A stretch of 64,000 nt of DNA from Leptoclinus maculatus (GCA_032191485.1 JAVDOI010000012.1:19358485-19422484); one strand, 5' to 3'. Positions 24,476 through 38,032 are shown, numbered from the stretch's first letter. Made by a program: numbers and translations. The notes: generated by a model from the sequence alone, not told the origin.

Positions 24476-27181
24476 ATTGCTACATACTGATACTGACACA
24501 TTACTGAAATGATTTGTTCAATGTTTGATTTGCAGACCATCACAGTGAACGTAGAGCTACTGTCATGGGTGAGGCACAGTCTACGGGCCAGCCTGCTGGA
24601 GCCGTTTGGTTGTGCAGGTGCCTATGATGAGAAAAGTTATTTATATAACAGCTGAACTGTGGCAAGTTGCCTCATGTTCTGAGAGCGAGAAGGTACACAG
24701 AGAATGAGTCCTTCTACAATTCATCCCTGGGGTATATTCAAATGAATAGTTTGATGAATAATCTTCATTTGTGTGTGTGCGTTCATTTTAAATCCCATGC
24801 ATTGTCGTGTCAGGACATATGCAGTATGATTTATGATGTGGAACATACTTGTTATATGCCTGAGGTGGTTCTAGTTATGTAAGCTTATAAGTCTTGTTAG
24901 TGTGTGTGGGTCCATACCGTAAATCTGTTGTTTCTGCATCTTTCCATGCCACACCTACAATCAGAGATGCATTCAATTAACAATCTTAGATATTCTTTGA
25001 CTTGGTTTTTCATTTAGATTGTGTTATTGGTTCTCATCATTCGCATGCTGCGGTGTTGCTGCACTTCATTTCCAAGAGGTCACTAGCTGTAAATGAATCA
25101 GTGTGCCCAGTACCATAGTATTCTATTGCTACTACTGGCTGACTGGCCTTGAAATGTGGTGCAGGCTAAATATACATAGTGCCCAAAGCATTTCTCATGT
25201 TAATTTTGGTAACCCTTGTGTCTTGTAACAACAAAATGCCAGGCATCTTAGTAATTGGCACGATGTCAAAGCCTCATTGGGAGCTGTAGTTGTTGAAGCA
25301 TTTCTTTTTCTTGGTTAAAATTGAGAAGTTTTCAACTCTTACTAATCAGTCAAGGTGGATGATATCACCTGAAATCAATATCACAATTATTTGTCACATT
25401 TACCTCGGTAACAATTAATACTTTTTTTTTTACTGAAATACACCTATACTGTATATTTTACTGAACGATTGACAAAAAATAATTCATTACGTTGCAAAGC
25501 AATATTTAAGTTACATATTCAGTAGCTTGGAACACTCGGAACAGATTGCAACCAACTGAAACTTGTGTACTACCGTGGCCGAAGCAAAAACTGGCCTCAT
25601 CTAGAGCCAGCGTTTGGTTTGTCTCTTCTGGGGCTACTGAAAAAAACATGTCGGTGCGACATGTTTTTGACTCCGTGAAGAGGACGCACTCCCTATATGG
25701 ATGTGAAGAGTTCATTCTAAGCTAATATAGCTTTCATAGTATTCATTCTTACAGTGTTCATTTTGGGTCTTTTCATACATTACAACACATGGAATTTTTT
25801 TTTTTCTTTTTAAATACAAATAATTACATTTTTGTTTTGTTTTTACTTTACTCCTATGATACTTTGCCTCGTGGTAACCAGTCTAACACACTATACCTTT
25901 TGATGGAGAGTCAAGGTGAAATCGGCTCCATTTCACATCTCTTGGGACAATCAAAGTATTAGATTTTAGTAACACTATTAAAGCATCTGTTATTTCATTC
26001 CATCAGCCGGATGTTTGAGTGTATGGAGTGAAAACATTTCAACAAATCTGATCTAACCTTTCAGAAAAGAATGGGGTCTTGTTACACTGCTTCACTGGTC
26101 CAGGGATGAGTTGTAGATGACTTCAGAGTCAACCCCCGCCACTGCACTCAGACATAGTCAGTATACAGACATGTTACAGGGGAGTGACTGCAGCAGTGCT
26201 TGCAGATGTCATGTGCTTACATTATTTTGTCGACTTACCCGTCTACATTCAAGACGCAGGTATTGTTACCAGGGTGTGGTTCTTCTTTCCCAGCTCTCAT
26301 AAACAGTCACTGCTTTGATGCATGAGCACACGCACAGAGCTACCCTGTTTTTTCTTGTCAATGAAGGTAGCAAAGAAATATGCAAGGACCTTGTTCCACG
26401 CTGCAATCTTCAAGTTGAAGCTTTGCCCTCGCTGTGCCAGTTTGCCCTCTGGCTATCTCTGGCTGGGTGTGGTTGCAAAAGATTAGAACTGCAGAAAGGT
26501 GTATCCTAATGAATGGCACATTGTCAGAATGCTTCTTGTGCCGCATTCGTGGCCTGAAGAAGAAGAGGCAGCAAGGTCACGGGTTACAGATGCTGCTACT
26601 CTTATTTGATGGGTCTGCAGCACTGCACTCTGCACGTTGATTTTTGAAATAAAACGACTATGAAGTTAAAGTGTTGAGCCTAATTTTGAGGGTAGTTGCA
26701 CCCACCTCGGATGTTCAGAAGCTGTTTTATACCTAGTCCCAAATTCATTGGACACATTTAGATCAAATAGGGTGATTATATTCATAGTTAGATCACAATT
26801 AGGTTGTGTGTAGTCAATGATGGTCTTACAACCCATATGCTTAGGCAGATACTTGGTCTCTTCCCTGGTGATGCTCTCTACCAGACCTATACTGCATGCA
26901 CTTTCACATTTCTTGCTTGTTTCTGGGAATTTTTCCTTTAGTTCGGAAATGCACCGAGTGAAATGTATGTTCAGTTATGTTCAGATGAGTCGATAAACAT
27001 GGACAAAATTAAATTAAAAGCGCCGTGAGTCTTACACATGAGGCCACGTTGCTGCGTTCATGGTAGTTAACCTTCCTAATTCTTCTGAAGGTGTGGCAAC
27101 CATCATAATCTTGGAGAGAATTCCCCTCCGGCTCTAACACTCCCTGGTAGTGGCTTTTGTAGAGCAAGGTTATTTAATAGG

Positions 27182-27182
<1 letters not shown>

Positions 27183-27220
<38 letters not shown>
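27183..27220 (+). repeat. (TG)n microsatellite
   Basis: An uninterrupted TG array of about 19 units in intergenic DNA. Confidence 0.95.
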
Positions 27221-27225
<5 letters not shown>

Positions 27226-27229
27226 GGGA

Positions 27230-30200
27230 GTAGTAGAACTGAGGGCAGTAGCCAGCACCACGCCTTAATCATAGAATGTAACTGTAGCACTGACTGTCAA
27301 GGGCTCAGCTTCAAAACGTGGAGGAAGAATCCCTTCACTTTACTTACACAGTCTGTCCAGATCAAATCGGGGCTGGAGAGCTCAAGCACATTTATCTTAG
27401 AAATTTGCATTTGTGTTGCTAGACTAAGGTGGTTCAGAGAATGACTCTGTTTTATCAGCCATTCACAGTCAGCTGATCTGTCAGCTGTGAACTGAAACTG
27501 GTCGCGCCCACACAATTACATTATCAATGCACACCAACGAAGCCTTAATATTGCAAGGTCTAATAAACTGCAGGTGATTCTGGCATCAAAAAACGAAACA
27601 GTCAACAGAATATCTACAAGATCAAATGCAACACCCATGTCACTCCAGCAGGCCTCACTACTTAGCAACAGATTATTCAGGTGTCCCCTCTCCTTAGGAC
27701 TTCACCTTCTTTTCATGTTTCTCCACACAGGTAAGGGTTGATTGTTGTTGGCCCTTATTAATGCACCTCCCATTCCTCCGTTTTGGCAATAGGTAGTTGC
27801 TTGAAGATATTCAACTGAGTATCGTACAATGAGCTTTGGCTTACATTAACAAGCCCTGGTGCACTTGTAATTGAATATAACTCTAAATAAACCCAACACA
27901 ACAAGACGGGAGCAACTTTTCCAACATATTATGAGTGTAAACCAAAGTAAAACGTGACATTGTGTTCTGCAAAGTGTATCTCAATGGGCTTGACTCGTCG
28001 ACTTGACCACTGGGGTGTGGCACATTGTGCCAAGTCAGACGCCAGATACAGTGTTAGTTTCAAATTACAACCTATGATACAAGCACTGTACCAATTGGCA
28101 TGAAGAGCAAGTATTGCACGTCAGAAACAACTCATCTTCGTTTAATTACACTGTTCTCAGCTGTTCCCCTTGCCAAGTTTCAGTAGAGTAAACTCCCATC
28201 TCAAGGCTGGTTCTCACAGAGAAAAGGAGCTTGTGAACATTCCACGACATGCGCTGACTAGAAAGCCTGAAATGTCACCTGTCATATCATGTGAGATCAA
28301 ATACAATCCTGTAGAAGATTTGTGGGTGCTACTGCCTGAAAGGAAAGGTTAATAAGCTTTCATTTCATAATCCAATGTCTTTCAGTGTTATGCATTGGTG
28401 ATGCTTATTGTGATGGCTGCTGAGTTTTTCTGCAAAGGTTAAAAATGTAATTGTTGAGGCCCTCATTTTAACACATCAATTATTGTTTTTGCAGCAGGGA
28501 TATGTTCATCATAAGGCTATTGTATATGCAGACCAAACATGCAAACATTTTTATCGCTTTATATTGTTTACACTTCTACATCAAATCCTATGTGCTTGAA
28601 GTTGTGGACAAATGAATCTTCAGAGTAAAGGCCTTTGTACACCAATTCCATTTTTTATATTTATGTTTTGTAAATCCTTCATCAGATACAAATGGTTATG
28701 CACAGAAACAGAGTCCAACGCGTTTTATCACCCTTTTTGTTCGCAATACGAAACAAAATGGAGTTGTGAAGCAATGAGGATGGATCGTCCCAAACTAAAG
28801 TGGTGGGAGGCAATGGCCCCTTCCCCACTTTGTTTGGCGATCAGTTCCGACTATCTATCTGGAGTTGAAGTGAGTTGGCTAATGCGGAAAAAGGCATAAA
28901 ATAAAACCTGTTCCGAGAATTTTAATGACGGACTAAAGTTTTGGTGTCAGTGTGTAAGCGGTATTGACACATGAGGTCATATTTATTCTTAACCATGCGG
29001 CAAATTTGGGCAAAAGAATACAGCCTTGATATTACGTCATGACTGTCCCGCAAAATTTTTGCAAAGAATTCATAGATTTAGAATGTTAGATTACCATCAT
29101 CTGTCAGTACCATGTATCCGTTTGGGCCTAGTTCCCCTTCCCCTTTGGACTTGAAAGCATGAGTGGATCTCATTACCTTTTGTACGGCAGTGGGACCAAG
29201 AGCAATAAAGCGCTCAGAGCTTGTGCTTTGGCAGCCCCCATCACTGCCTTCCAAAGTCAGCAAGAACAATAATGTATGTCATGGATGGAAAGTAGATGGC
29301 TGTGTCGCAAAATCAGTTCACAGTTTGGATAGATTCTTGTGTATGAAATAAACCAGGTTCACCTGGTTGGTCTCACTGATTATTGAGGCCAACCAGGTCT
29401 CAATAAATGCATGGCAACAATCTTTCCCCAAACTCAATAAAGGGGTTTAGTTGCCCAGCCTTAACCATACTTTAACTGTGCCTTAGTTAATAGTACCTAT
29501 TATACGGGAAACAACTGCAGATGCACCAGCAAACAATGTTAGCAGATGTGAACATATTTTCTGATCTTGTGTAATGCAAAGATGGATGAAGATGCAGTAT
29601 GTTGCATGTGAATGTAATTCTTACACGAGAGAATGTTGGAAGTGAGAGTGAAGTACTGGCATTTTCTTTTGGGGTGTGACTCACTTGTGCCCTTCGGCTC
29701 ATTTAGATGCTGCTACAGTACAGTACAGAGGCCGGTAAGCCAACACCTACATCAGAGTTGTTGAGATGGGTTTCAACAGGTAGCAACCATTCCAATTCTG
29801 TCAGAGCAATGAATCTCATTTACTTTTAACTCCTGATGTTCTGTTGGCTGCAAGCCGGCAGTAACGCAAAAGCAAGATCCAAGTTGAAAATGACATTTCA
29901 AAAAATTTAATATTTTAAAAAGGTGCAATTAATGTTCATAAAGTGTAACTAAGTTTAAAAAAAAAGAAGTAGTGACGCTAACTGAACTTTGGTGGCCGTA
30001 GCAAACTGTTAAAAGACATGCCATGAGTATTGATGAAGACATTGTGTACAGTGCCCTCAAGCAACTACAAACTGCAGGCATGAACACGTAAATAACAGGA
30101 TGGTGGAATTCAATATATAACTCTGAAATTTGAAAGTTATTGTAGGTCTTCACATATTAATCTTAAAATCCCTTTATTTTTTTCCCTTCACCTCTGTTTT

Positions 30201-30665
30201 AAGACATTTTTCGTGCTCTGTATGAGCTCTACTCGATGTGCATCTATTGAGTTCCCTGCAGGGAATCTCCTGCAAAACCAGTTTCCTCTGAAGGGTTGAT
30301 AAGGTGTTCACTCTCTTCATGTTAATACTACATCTAAAACAACTTTTACTTTTGGTGCCATTGTTTGAGGAAGTGAAAGTGAACCCCCAACCACAAAAAA
30401 ATCAACACCACCAACTATTTCTTGAATTGAATTCAGCTTTATTTTTATAGTCCAACGTGTCATGTTTTTGTCACTCTAACTCCATAAAAAGTCCCAGATT
30501 ATATTCATCAAACATGCTTTGATACCCCATATGTTCTGTTCTCTGCTACAGATATTCCAAACTCCGTGAAGAATTCTGTCAATGTAATGTTTTCATGCTT
30601 GACATATGTATATGACGTAATAAAACTAATTTTGAGTATGGAACAATGTGTAGGAATCTATGGAC
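27230..30665. other. Intergenic spacer upstream of the tandem duplication
   Basis: No gene recognised. The spacer ends at the left boundary of duplicated unit A (30665/30666). A TTGAATTGAATTCAGCTTTA motif near 30422 is again a fragment of the 'CAGCTTTATT' repeat type. Confidence 0.4.
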
Positions 30666-31088
30666 TAATGCATTGAGACAATGTGTTTACATGCATTCAT
30701 TCAAACATATGCTTTGACAACAGCTGGTCACTTGTTCCGCAACTTCAGTGAGATTTTACCAATAGCAACTTCATTGATAACACCTTCATATTTATTGAAC
30801 TTGCAAAATGTTGAGAAGCAGAAACTGGTGGATCAGTGAGTATACAGGTCCCAAACCTTGCAGGACACTCCAAGCAAAACTAGTAAAAATGTCTTTGCAA
30901 ACAAGTCTTCATCCCCAATCTCAACCATGCCTCTGCTGCCATTCCTCTGCGAGCACTTAGGTGTTGTCGAGCCCCGATCGCTTTACAGGGGTGGCACTGT
31001 TACCTGTCTGACAGGCTGAGCTGCTTCAAGCCAATCCACCTGCCTGCAAGTGCCCCTTCCAGGATACAGGTAATTGGAGGAGGGTTGA

Positions 31089-31150
31089 GGGGCGGGTGCA
31101 GAGAAGGTGGAGCTCACTGGGACCTCCTCCACAGTTGAAGGCATATAAAA
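31089..31150 (+). promoter_or_regulatory. Promoter of keratin A
   Basis: A GC box GGGGCGGG at 31089-31096 lies about 50 bp upstream of TATAAAA at 31144-31150. The likely start site is near 31175-31180, giving a 5' UTR of about 110 nt up to the ATG at 31289. The same elements are unchanged in unit B, so both keratins should share core regulation. Confidence 0.75.
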
Positions 31151-31288
31151 ATCCATCGCGGGACAGGGAGAAGATACTTAGAGGGACTTGACTCTCCTCT
31201 TCGTGTGCTCCACCGCTCTGCCAAACCTCTCTTTCTGCTCCCCTTTTTCTCTGTGAATCCTTACCTTTCAGAGGAAATAAAACCAGCC

Positions 31289-34200
31289 ATGTCGAAAAGA
31301 ACTGGTGGAAGCTCCAGGACCATGAGTAGCTACAGCATCAGCGGCAGCGGCGGCGGCAGCAGCGGCGGCGGTGGTGGTTTTGGCAGTTTTGGTAGTGGTG
31401 GTGGTGGTGGTGGTGGTGGCCGAAACTATTCCTCAAGATCGATGGTTACCAGCCAATCCCAAAGGGCATCAACCGGTATGTCAATGGGTGGTGGTGGTGG
31501 TGGAGGCAGTTATCGTAGTGGAGGTGGTTATGGGGGTGGAAGTAGTTTTGGGGGTGGTTATAGTAGTGGAGGTGGTTTTGGGGGTGGTGGTGGTGGTGGA
31601 GGTGGTTTTGGGGTTGGAGGTGGTGGTGGAGGCAGTGTTTTAGGCTTCAATTACGGTGGTGCTTTTGGCGGTGGTGGAGGAGGTGGCGGAGGCATGCAGA
31701 CCATCACAGCCGTCCAGTGCAACCACAACCTGCTGGCCCCAATGAATGTTGACATCGACCCCAACATCCAGACCGTCCGAACCCACGAGAAAGAGCAGAT
31801 CAAGACTCTAAACAACCGCTTCGCCAGCTTCATTGACAAGGTGAGCTGCTCTTTGTACAACGCCATTCCAAAAGAACGCTGAAAAGCTGCATTTACATTG
31901 ACCATGAAATGTCATATATATGTTTTGAATGTGACAACTGTAATTTGGTTGAACAACAGATGTTGATTATCTGATGCACTGCACAGTGCCCACAGTAGAG
32001 TTAATTGGTTTGTCTTGTATAGCTGCAGCAGACAGCCACCTGGGCTCATTAAATATTACACAGCAACTGATCCAAACCTGAATAATGTGCACATAATTTA
32101 ATAAGTCGTCCAAAACTGACCTCTCATCTTCTCAAGGCAATACTGTGCATCAGCTAGCCTCTGCACTGCCGCTGAAAGCAGACCTGTTCTCCTTTTAACT
32201 TATCTTTGACCATAATTGGCCCTTGCCAGCTGTCTCTGTGTAGAGTGAGTGGACGGAAACACTAGAGTGGTCGTATCCAGTGACTGGTGGCTCTCAGCAT
32301 GAGGGAAAGAAGGCATCAGGTTATCCCTTATTCCCATGGCAACAAGGACTCACAGGCTTTTAACAGTGCTGTAGGACGTGGGCCGCATCTATGCACTGCA
32401 TAATACAAAAGTCTCTGCATGAACTTTTGTCATTTATTTCAAATGATGAGGGATGATTTTTTTTTATTTGACCAATCGACACTTTTATGAATAAATGAGA
32501 CCTTGTCTCTCAGGCAGGAAGGACAAACAAGTTAACTACACCCTGCAAGAGAAAATGCTGTTAGCTTTTTCTGCAGTGTGTTCATGCCACACCTCATTGG
32601 TGGTCACACGGGTGATCTGATCCCATCACGCTCATTCAAAGTAGTAGTCTGACTATTTGATGCTTCAAAACATAGTGCAATTAAACATTCAAACGAGCTG
32701 TAGTCGCAGGAAAGCATGGAGTGTTAGTGGAACGTTTTCATTTTCTATGAAATGGAGTCATCACACAAATGGTATATGTGATGTTGATGTGACAGTTAAT
32801 GGCTTCAGGTATGTAGCATTAATTACTGAGGGCAGAGGCAGGCAAGTTCAGTCAGTGAAAGTATGCATCCTGGAGGCGAGGGAGTGGTACGTTAGGGCTT
32901 TAAGGGGAGTGGCTAGGCTCAGGTGTGGCACTGCCTTTGAAAACAAAAAGAAAAAAGTTTACAGGCACACGTACACACCCAAAGTGGAGGGATGGGCTCT
33001 ACATTCTCCAGGGTTTTAAAACCGGATGGCAGGCCACATTTTTCGTGTCTCCTCTGAAACGTGTTTCTCAGGATCTCGTCAGATGTTCTCAAATAATGAT
33101 CTCATTAGAACAAGTGCAAGTCCAAGTAGAGCGACTGCACAGCGGATTACGTCTGGAGCATCCCTGCCCCGAGGGGCATTTTAATATGGCAGCTGCCAGC
33201 ACTGGTGCATACAAGAGACTTTTGTGTGGGTAAGTCACACACAGGTGTGGCTCAATGGATCACCTGAGGAAAGTAAAACAAAGACGACAAACTTTTATCG
33301 CCTCACAGTGAGCGTGCCTAATCATGAAGAAAAGCGACTTCTTTGCCTTTTTCATTTGCAGTTTGCTGAAAGTGATGAGGTAAAAACAGGCGTTGCCAAG
33401 CACAGAAATATATCGATGTAGAATATGTAATCTGATTAATGTGGTCTTGCTATCAAAGCGTTACTTTCCGCCAAGTGAGAGTGGATCTAAACATGAAACG
33501 ATTTCCCCATTTTAGGTCCGCTTCCTGGAGCAGCAGAACAAGATGCTGGAGACCAAATGGAGCCTGCTGCAGGAGCAGACCACCTCCCGCTCCAACATTG
33601 ACGCCATGTTCGAGGCTTACATTGCCAACCTGCGCAGGCAGCTGGATGGACTCGGCAGTGAGAAGATGAAGCTGGAGGGAGAGCTGAGGAACATGCAGGG
33701 CCTGGTGGAGGACTTCAAAAACAAGTGAGTTAACACCTGCACAACATCTTCGAAAAGCAACAGCCTCACTGCAGCGGTTGATGCCCGCAGTATCTTTTTC
33801 CATCAGCTAACTTTTTCCACTGTTTTTGTGTCAGATATGAAGATGAAATCAACAAGCGTGCCAGCGTGGAGAATGAGTTTGTTCTCCTCAAGAAGGTGAG
33901 AGTTGAGCTCCACCATGTCATTAACTGCAGTGGAATAAGTTATTGCCTCTTCCTCTGACCAGTCACCAATACCGACCGCTTCCTTGTCCTCTGCTTGCAG
34001 GATGTAGATTGCGCCTACATGAACAAGGTTGAGCTGGAGGCCAAGCTTGACTCCCTTCAGGATGAGATTAACTTCCTCAGAGCTGTCTACGAGGCGGTAA
34101 GAAACATTAGCCACACCACAGTCCTATTATGTCGGTTTCTTTGCTCTTAATTATTTTTTAGAAGCCATTGAATGGCACAGGTGGGCACAGATACAGAAGA

Positions 34201-35360
34201 GAAATAGATATCGTACTGCCTTTACTCTCTAACCTTCTAATTTCATTTTTTTAAGTGACATATATCTTTTGTGCAGGAACTGCGTGAGCTCCAGGGACAG
34301 ATCAAGGACACCTCAGTCATCGTGGAGATGGACAACAGCCGCAACCTGGACATGGACTCCATTGTGGCTGAAGTCAAGGCTCAGTATGAGGCCATCGCCA
34401 CTGCCAACCGCAGAGACACTGAACAGTGGTATCAGCAGAAGGTAGGTAGAGAGAGAAAGTAATCTCAACAACAACTCCAGTATGAAACACATCCTGCTAG
34501 ACAAGTCTGTGTAGAGTCTCTAATAACAACATATATATGTTTTTTTTTTCAGTACCAGGAGATGGAGGTGAATGCAGGCCAGGCCGGAGATGACCTCCGC
34601 AGCTCCAAGACTGAGATAGCTGAGCTCAACCGCATGATTAGCCGCCTCCAGAATGAGATTGAGTCAGTCAAGGGACAGGTTAGCTAAAAGTTACATACAT
34701 TTATATGTTATTTAAAAAAAACAAATGGTGACGATGTAGAAGGGTTTTTGGATGACAAATATCGTTTCTGCTAACTTTTAAACCTCGCAGCGCGTCAACC
34801 TGGAGGCCCAGATCGCTGAGGCCGAGGAGCGCGGTGAGCTGGCCGTGAAGGACGCCAAGGCCCGCATCAGGGACCTGGAAGAAGCCCTGCAGAGAGCCAA
34901 ACAGGACATGACCCGCCAAGTCCGCGAGTACCAGGACCTGATGAACATCAAGCTGGCTCTGGACATTGAGATCGCCACCTACAGGAAACTGCTGGAAGGA
35001 GAGGAGGACAGGTAACAGTTTAGCTGCTTGGGACTCACATGACGTCTCGTCTTCTGAAAAAAGAGACTGCATTGCATCACATTGGGCAGGCAGCAACATC
35101 AGCAGCTAAAATGGATCCTTTGTGTATCTCTTTGCAGAATCACCAGTGGCGGTTCAACTGCAACCATCCACATACAGAGCTCCGGTATGTATCAACATAT
35201 ATCTTTATAATTCATTTGTAAGCCAGTGCATGAACATGTAAAAGTAGAAATGAGAAAGCTATCAGTTTGGCTGATATGATTTAATGGAAACTCAAATTCC
35301 TGCCATCTCATCTGAAAATGTTTTATTCTCATCACCAGGTGGTGGAGGCGGTGGCGGCTA

Positions 35361-35406
<46 letters not shown>

Positions 35407-35637
35407 TATGGTGGCGGCTTTGGCGGCGGCAGCAGCTTCGGCGGCGGCGGCGGCGGCAGCTTCGGCGGCGGCGGCGGCTATGGTAGCGGTGGCGGCGGCG
35501 GCAGCAGCAGCAGCTATGGCGGCGGTTATAGCAGTATGGGAGGAGGTGGCAGCAGCTATGGCGGTGGCAGCAGCGGCGGCGGCGGCATCATCAAAATGAG
35601 CAGCACCAGCACCAGCTCAAGGACCCGCAAATATTAA
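31289..35637 (+). CDS. Type II keratin, glycine-rich epidermal type, paralog A (9 coding exons, 591 aa)
   Basis: Type II keratin expected to copolymerise with type I keratins in epithelial filaments. Exons: 31289-31840, 33516-33724, 33835-33895, 34001-34096, 34277-34441, 34553-34678, 34791-35011, 35138-35184, 35339-35637, all GT-AG and in phase. Sizes 209/61/96/165/126/221 match the type II pattern, and a 47-nt exon 8 is present as in K5/K6-type genes. The head (about residues 1-164) starts MSKRTGGSSRTMSSYS and is mostly Gly/Ser with phenylalanine or tyrosine breaks. The rod starts at LNNRFASFIDKVRFLEQQN and ends at EIATYRKLLEGEEDR (about residue 477). The tail is built on GGC repeats and ends SSTSTSSRTRKY. 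The upstream ATG of the first open frame (a CTG at 31205) lies in the 5' UTR, so the ATG after CAGCC is the start. The tail differs from the K8-type gene. A numbered name is not assigned. Confidence 0.92.
35339..35600 (+). repeat. GGC/GGT trinucleotide tract coding for poly-glycine in keratin A tail
   Basis: Near-perfect GGC runs (longest about 35367-35405) encode the glycine loops of the tail. Unit B is shorter by 27 nt here, so the tract is length-variable in multiples of three, which keeps the frame. It is also a likely site of assembly or sequencing error. Confidence 0.9.
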
Positions 35638-36359
35638 AAACAGCAGCCGTCTTTCTCTCCATTCTTCGTCTTCTACCCTCATTTTCTTCTCCTTCTCATG
35701 TTCCCCTCTCCCTGACAACCACCCCCATCACCTCCCTGGAGACACTGCAGCCTCAGAAACATCCACATTTGACCATTATCAGCAGGCAGATCCATGTAAT
35801 GGAACATCTGTTTTTTTTACTGGGTTGCTACTCCCTCTGGCACCACATATTTACAGAGAGTCAAGTCGAGGCAGAGTAATTAGTGGACCAGAAACAAAGA
35901 GCAGCCAAAACGTGAGTCAGCCCTCTCTTCCTTAGATCAGTCAGCCTGGCTGTCTTTTGGTTGCTGGATCCGCTGTCATGCAGACAAGAGGATACTTGTA
36001 GTGCCATGACAGAGAATCCTCAAAAGGCAACAATACTTGCACACAAAATGTCAACAGCAGTTCTTACATTTGCACAGGAGGTCAGGATGTTTATGTTCTT
36101 GCATTTATGAAGCACACATGGCATAACTCCTCTTTTCTGCAAAGTCTCTTCAGTTGTCTTACATCTGTCATTTTGTTGTGTATTTTGATATCACATAAGC
36201 AGCCACATATAACACTCTCATATTTGTTTGTTTGGGATCCTCTTTTCCTTCTCGTGTTCTGAGAGAAAATACTTTCCACTCTGAATGAAAAAGAAACTTG
36301 GATTAGGCTGACTGGGAGAACCAGATTCATTGTGAAATTTGTAACATCAAAATGTCTGG

Positions 36360-36365
36360 AATAAA
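36360..36365 (+). terminator. Polyadenylation signal of keratin A
   Basis: AATAAA lies 723 nt after the stop codon, followed by a T/G-rich stretch (TTTGGCAGTTTGGTTTCCTC). It is the first canonical signal downstream of the coding region and is conserved in unit B. Confidence 0.7.
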
Positions 36366-36469
36366 TCTGATTTCATAATCATTTTGGCAGTTTGGTTTCC
36401 TCTTTTTGATTTTTGGTGTACTCAATACAAATAATTTGGGTTCATGACAATGGTTGGCTAAGCCCTGGC

Positions 36470-36621
36470 ATCAGATTCAGCTTTATTACCAAGTATGTGT
36501 ACAATTACAAGGAATTTGACACTGCGTCTTGCTCTCAATGTACATACACAGAAATATAAAAACTGCTAAAAAACAAAGATAACAAAGCTGAGCAAGAGTT
36601 AACATAAACATTTAGCCATTA
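36470..36621 (+). repeat. Fragment of the 'CAGCTTTATT' interspersed repeat, unit A
   Basis: It shares ATTCAGCTTTATT, AAGGAATTTG and CTCTCAATGTACATACA blocks with the repeat at 12193-12505, in the same order. The hAT-like element at 36630 is inserted right next to or into it. The unit B copy is at about 44539-44690. Confidence 0.6.
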
Positions 36622-36629
36622 CTGACAAG

Positions 36630-37569
36630 CAGTGGCGGGCCGTCAGGGCCTGCAAAGCCTTCTCTGCTGGCCTAAACAGAATCACAAAAAGAAAGAAAAC
36701 ATTTTTTTTTATGTATTATAATTTATACAAATATTTTTCCCATTATCTTATTTTCTCATTGCACAGCTACTGTCTTCCTCAGTTGCTCTGCTTCCAGTGC
36801 AGCTTGTTTTAAGTAGAGCTTTTATCCAATCAGATTTCACCTCTGTGTCTCTCGGTAAGAAGAGAGGCCCGAGGCCTGCAGACTCACAAGTGAATCCCTT
36901 TGCAGTTTAAGTGAATGGGGACGATATTGTTGATTGTCATAGTGTTCAACCAATCAGATCTTTAGTTTGACATGTTGGGCGTATTCTTTGACGTGTCACA
37001 GCCCGCTAGTCCCATACTAGCCGGCCCACAGTTACGTCACTATTAGTGCAGCGATTGGTCAGTGGGCGAGCACGTGACTATCGTGAAACGAAACTTAACA
37101 GCAGAGGCTTAGTCGTGTTGTGAATCACACGTGATGCAGCTCAGCCAATCAAATATGGGCATTCTGACAAGCGTCCTGACTCGAGTACCACACACCGTGA
37201 CACAGGGGGCTGAGACGAGGAAAGAGACTGCAGAGCAGTACGTTTGATGTTTGGGTTGTGAAAGTAAAATCATAAGACGGTCTCGGAGCAGCTGTGGTTT
37301 GTCATTAAGGGATGATGGTGGGTCCCACAGACAGACCAGCTGAGAACCACTGTCGTACATGAGCACAGAAAACATTATGTTTTCTTGAATTTAAGCTTCT
37401 GCATTTTCCAAATGCTCTAGCGTTATTCAAACGTAATGTAAGCCTCGTACCGATAGTTACAGCCTTAGAAACGAATAATAGCTGTGGCGCCATCATGTGG
37501 TTATAACGTGGTATTTCAGCTGCATGACAGCAGTGAAGGCCTGGGTATAAAATGCACGGCCCGCCATTG
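36630..37569. mobile_element. Non-autonomous hAT-like element with 8 bp target-site duplication, unit A
   Basis: The left end CAGTGGCGGGCCGT and the right end ACGGCCCGCCATTG are near-perfect inverted repeats. The 940 bp element is flanked by identical 8 bp direct repeats CTGACAAG at 36622-36629 and 37570-37577. Eight-base target duplications and CAGTGGCGG ends are diagnostic of the hAT superfamily. I see no transposase coding, so it depends on an element elsewhere. It was already in place before the tandem duplication, because both units carry it at the same site. Confidence 0.85.
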
Positions 37570-38018
37570 CTGACAAGTAGTGAAAGAAGAGAAGAAACAT
37601 AATGTATAAATGGATACAAAAGTCTCTTTTTTATATATACATATGTATTAAACAACAACAAACAATGGCGACATCCATATATTTAACACACTTACTATAT
37701 TTTCTGGTCGCTTGTTTGCACTGTGGTTGTATGTGCCTGATGCACATGTCTTATATTTCTCATTCCTTATTTATTATTTACCAATATTCTCCACGTATAT
37801 TGGTTATGTATCGTAAAATTATGAACATGATTTACATTTTGCATTGTCCTTTGTTGGCATGTGATGTGGTTCTTTTGCTTCTATTGTCCTTTATTTATTT
37901 GTGCTCCTTCGTAAGAGCAACTGTGACATAACAATTTTAGATTTTGGATTTTCCTGTCAAGAACACCGTCAAAACACATCCCCCGTCCTCCACACAGAAT
38001 CTTTGCTATGATATAGTG

Positions 38019-38032
38019 CTGCCCTCTAGTGA
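38019..38032 (-). promoter_or_regulatory. CTCF-like core motif, unit A
   Basis: On the minus strand the sequence is TCACTAGAGGGCAG, which fits the CTCF core consensus CCASYAGRGGGCRS at 13 of 14 positions. It lies between the 3' ends of keratin A and the duplicated mapk13 exons, and is repeated in unit B. Occupancy is not known. Confidence 0.35.

Noticed and set aside
29350..29410. Near-palindrome AACCAGGT..ACCTGGTT
   Set aside because: It is too short and imperfect to separate from chance, and no flanking element was found.
31371..31643. Open frames rich in V or A runs overlapping the keratin glycine tracts
   Set aside because: They are shifted-frame readings of GGT/GGC repeats in keratin exons 1 and 9 and have no independent support.
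37305..37931. Open frames of 109-118 codons in both units near the hAT element
   Set aside because: They lie in the transposon and AT-rich flank, show no family motifs, and are duplicated only because the whole unit is duplicated.
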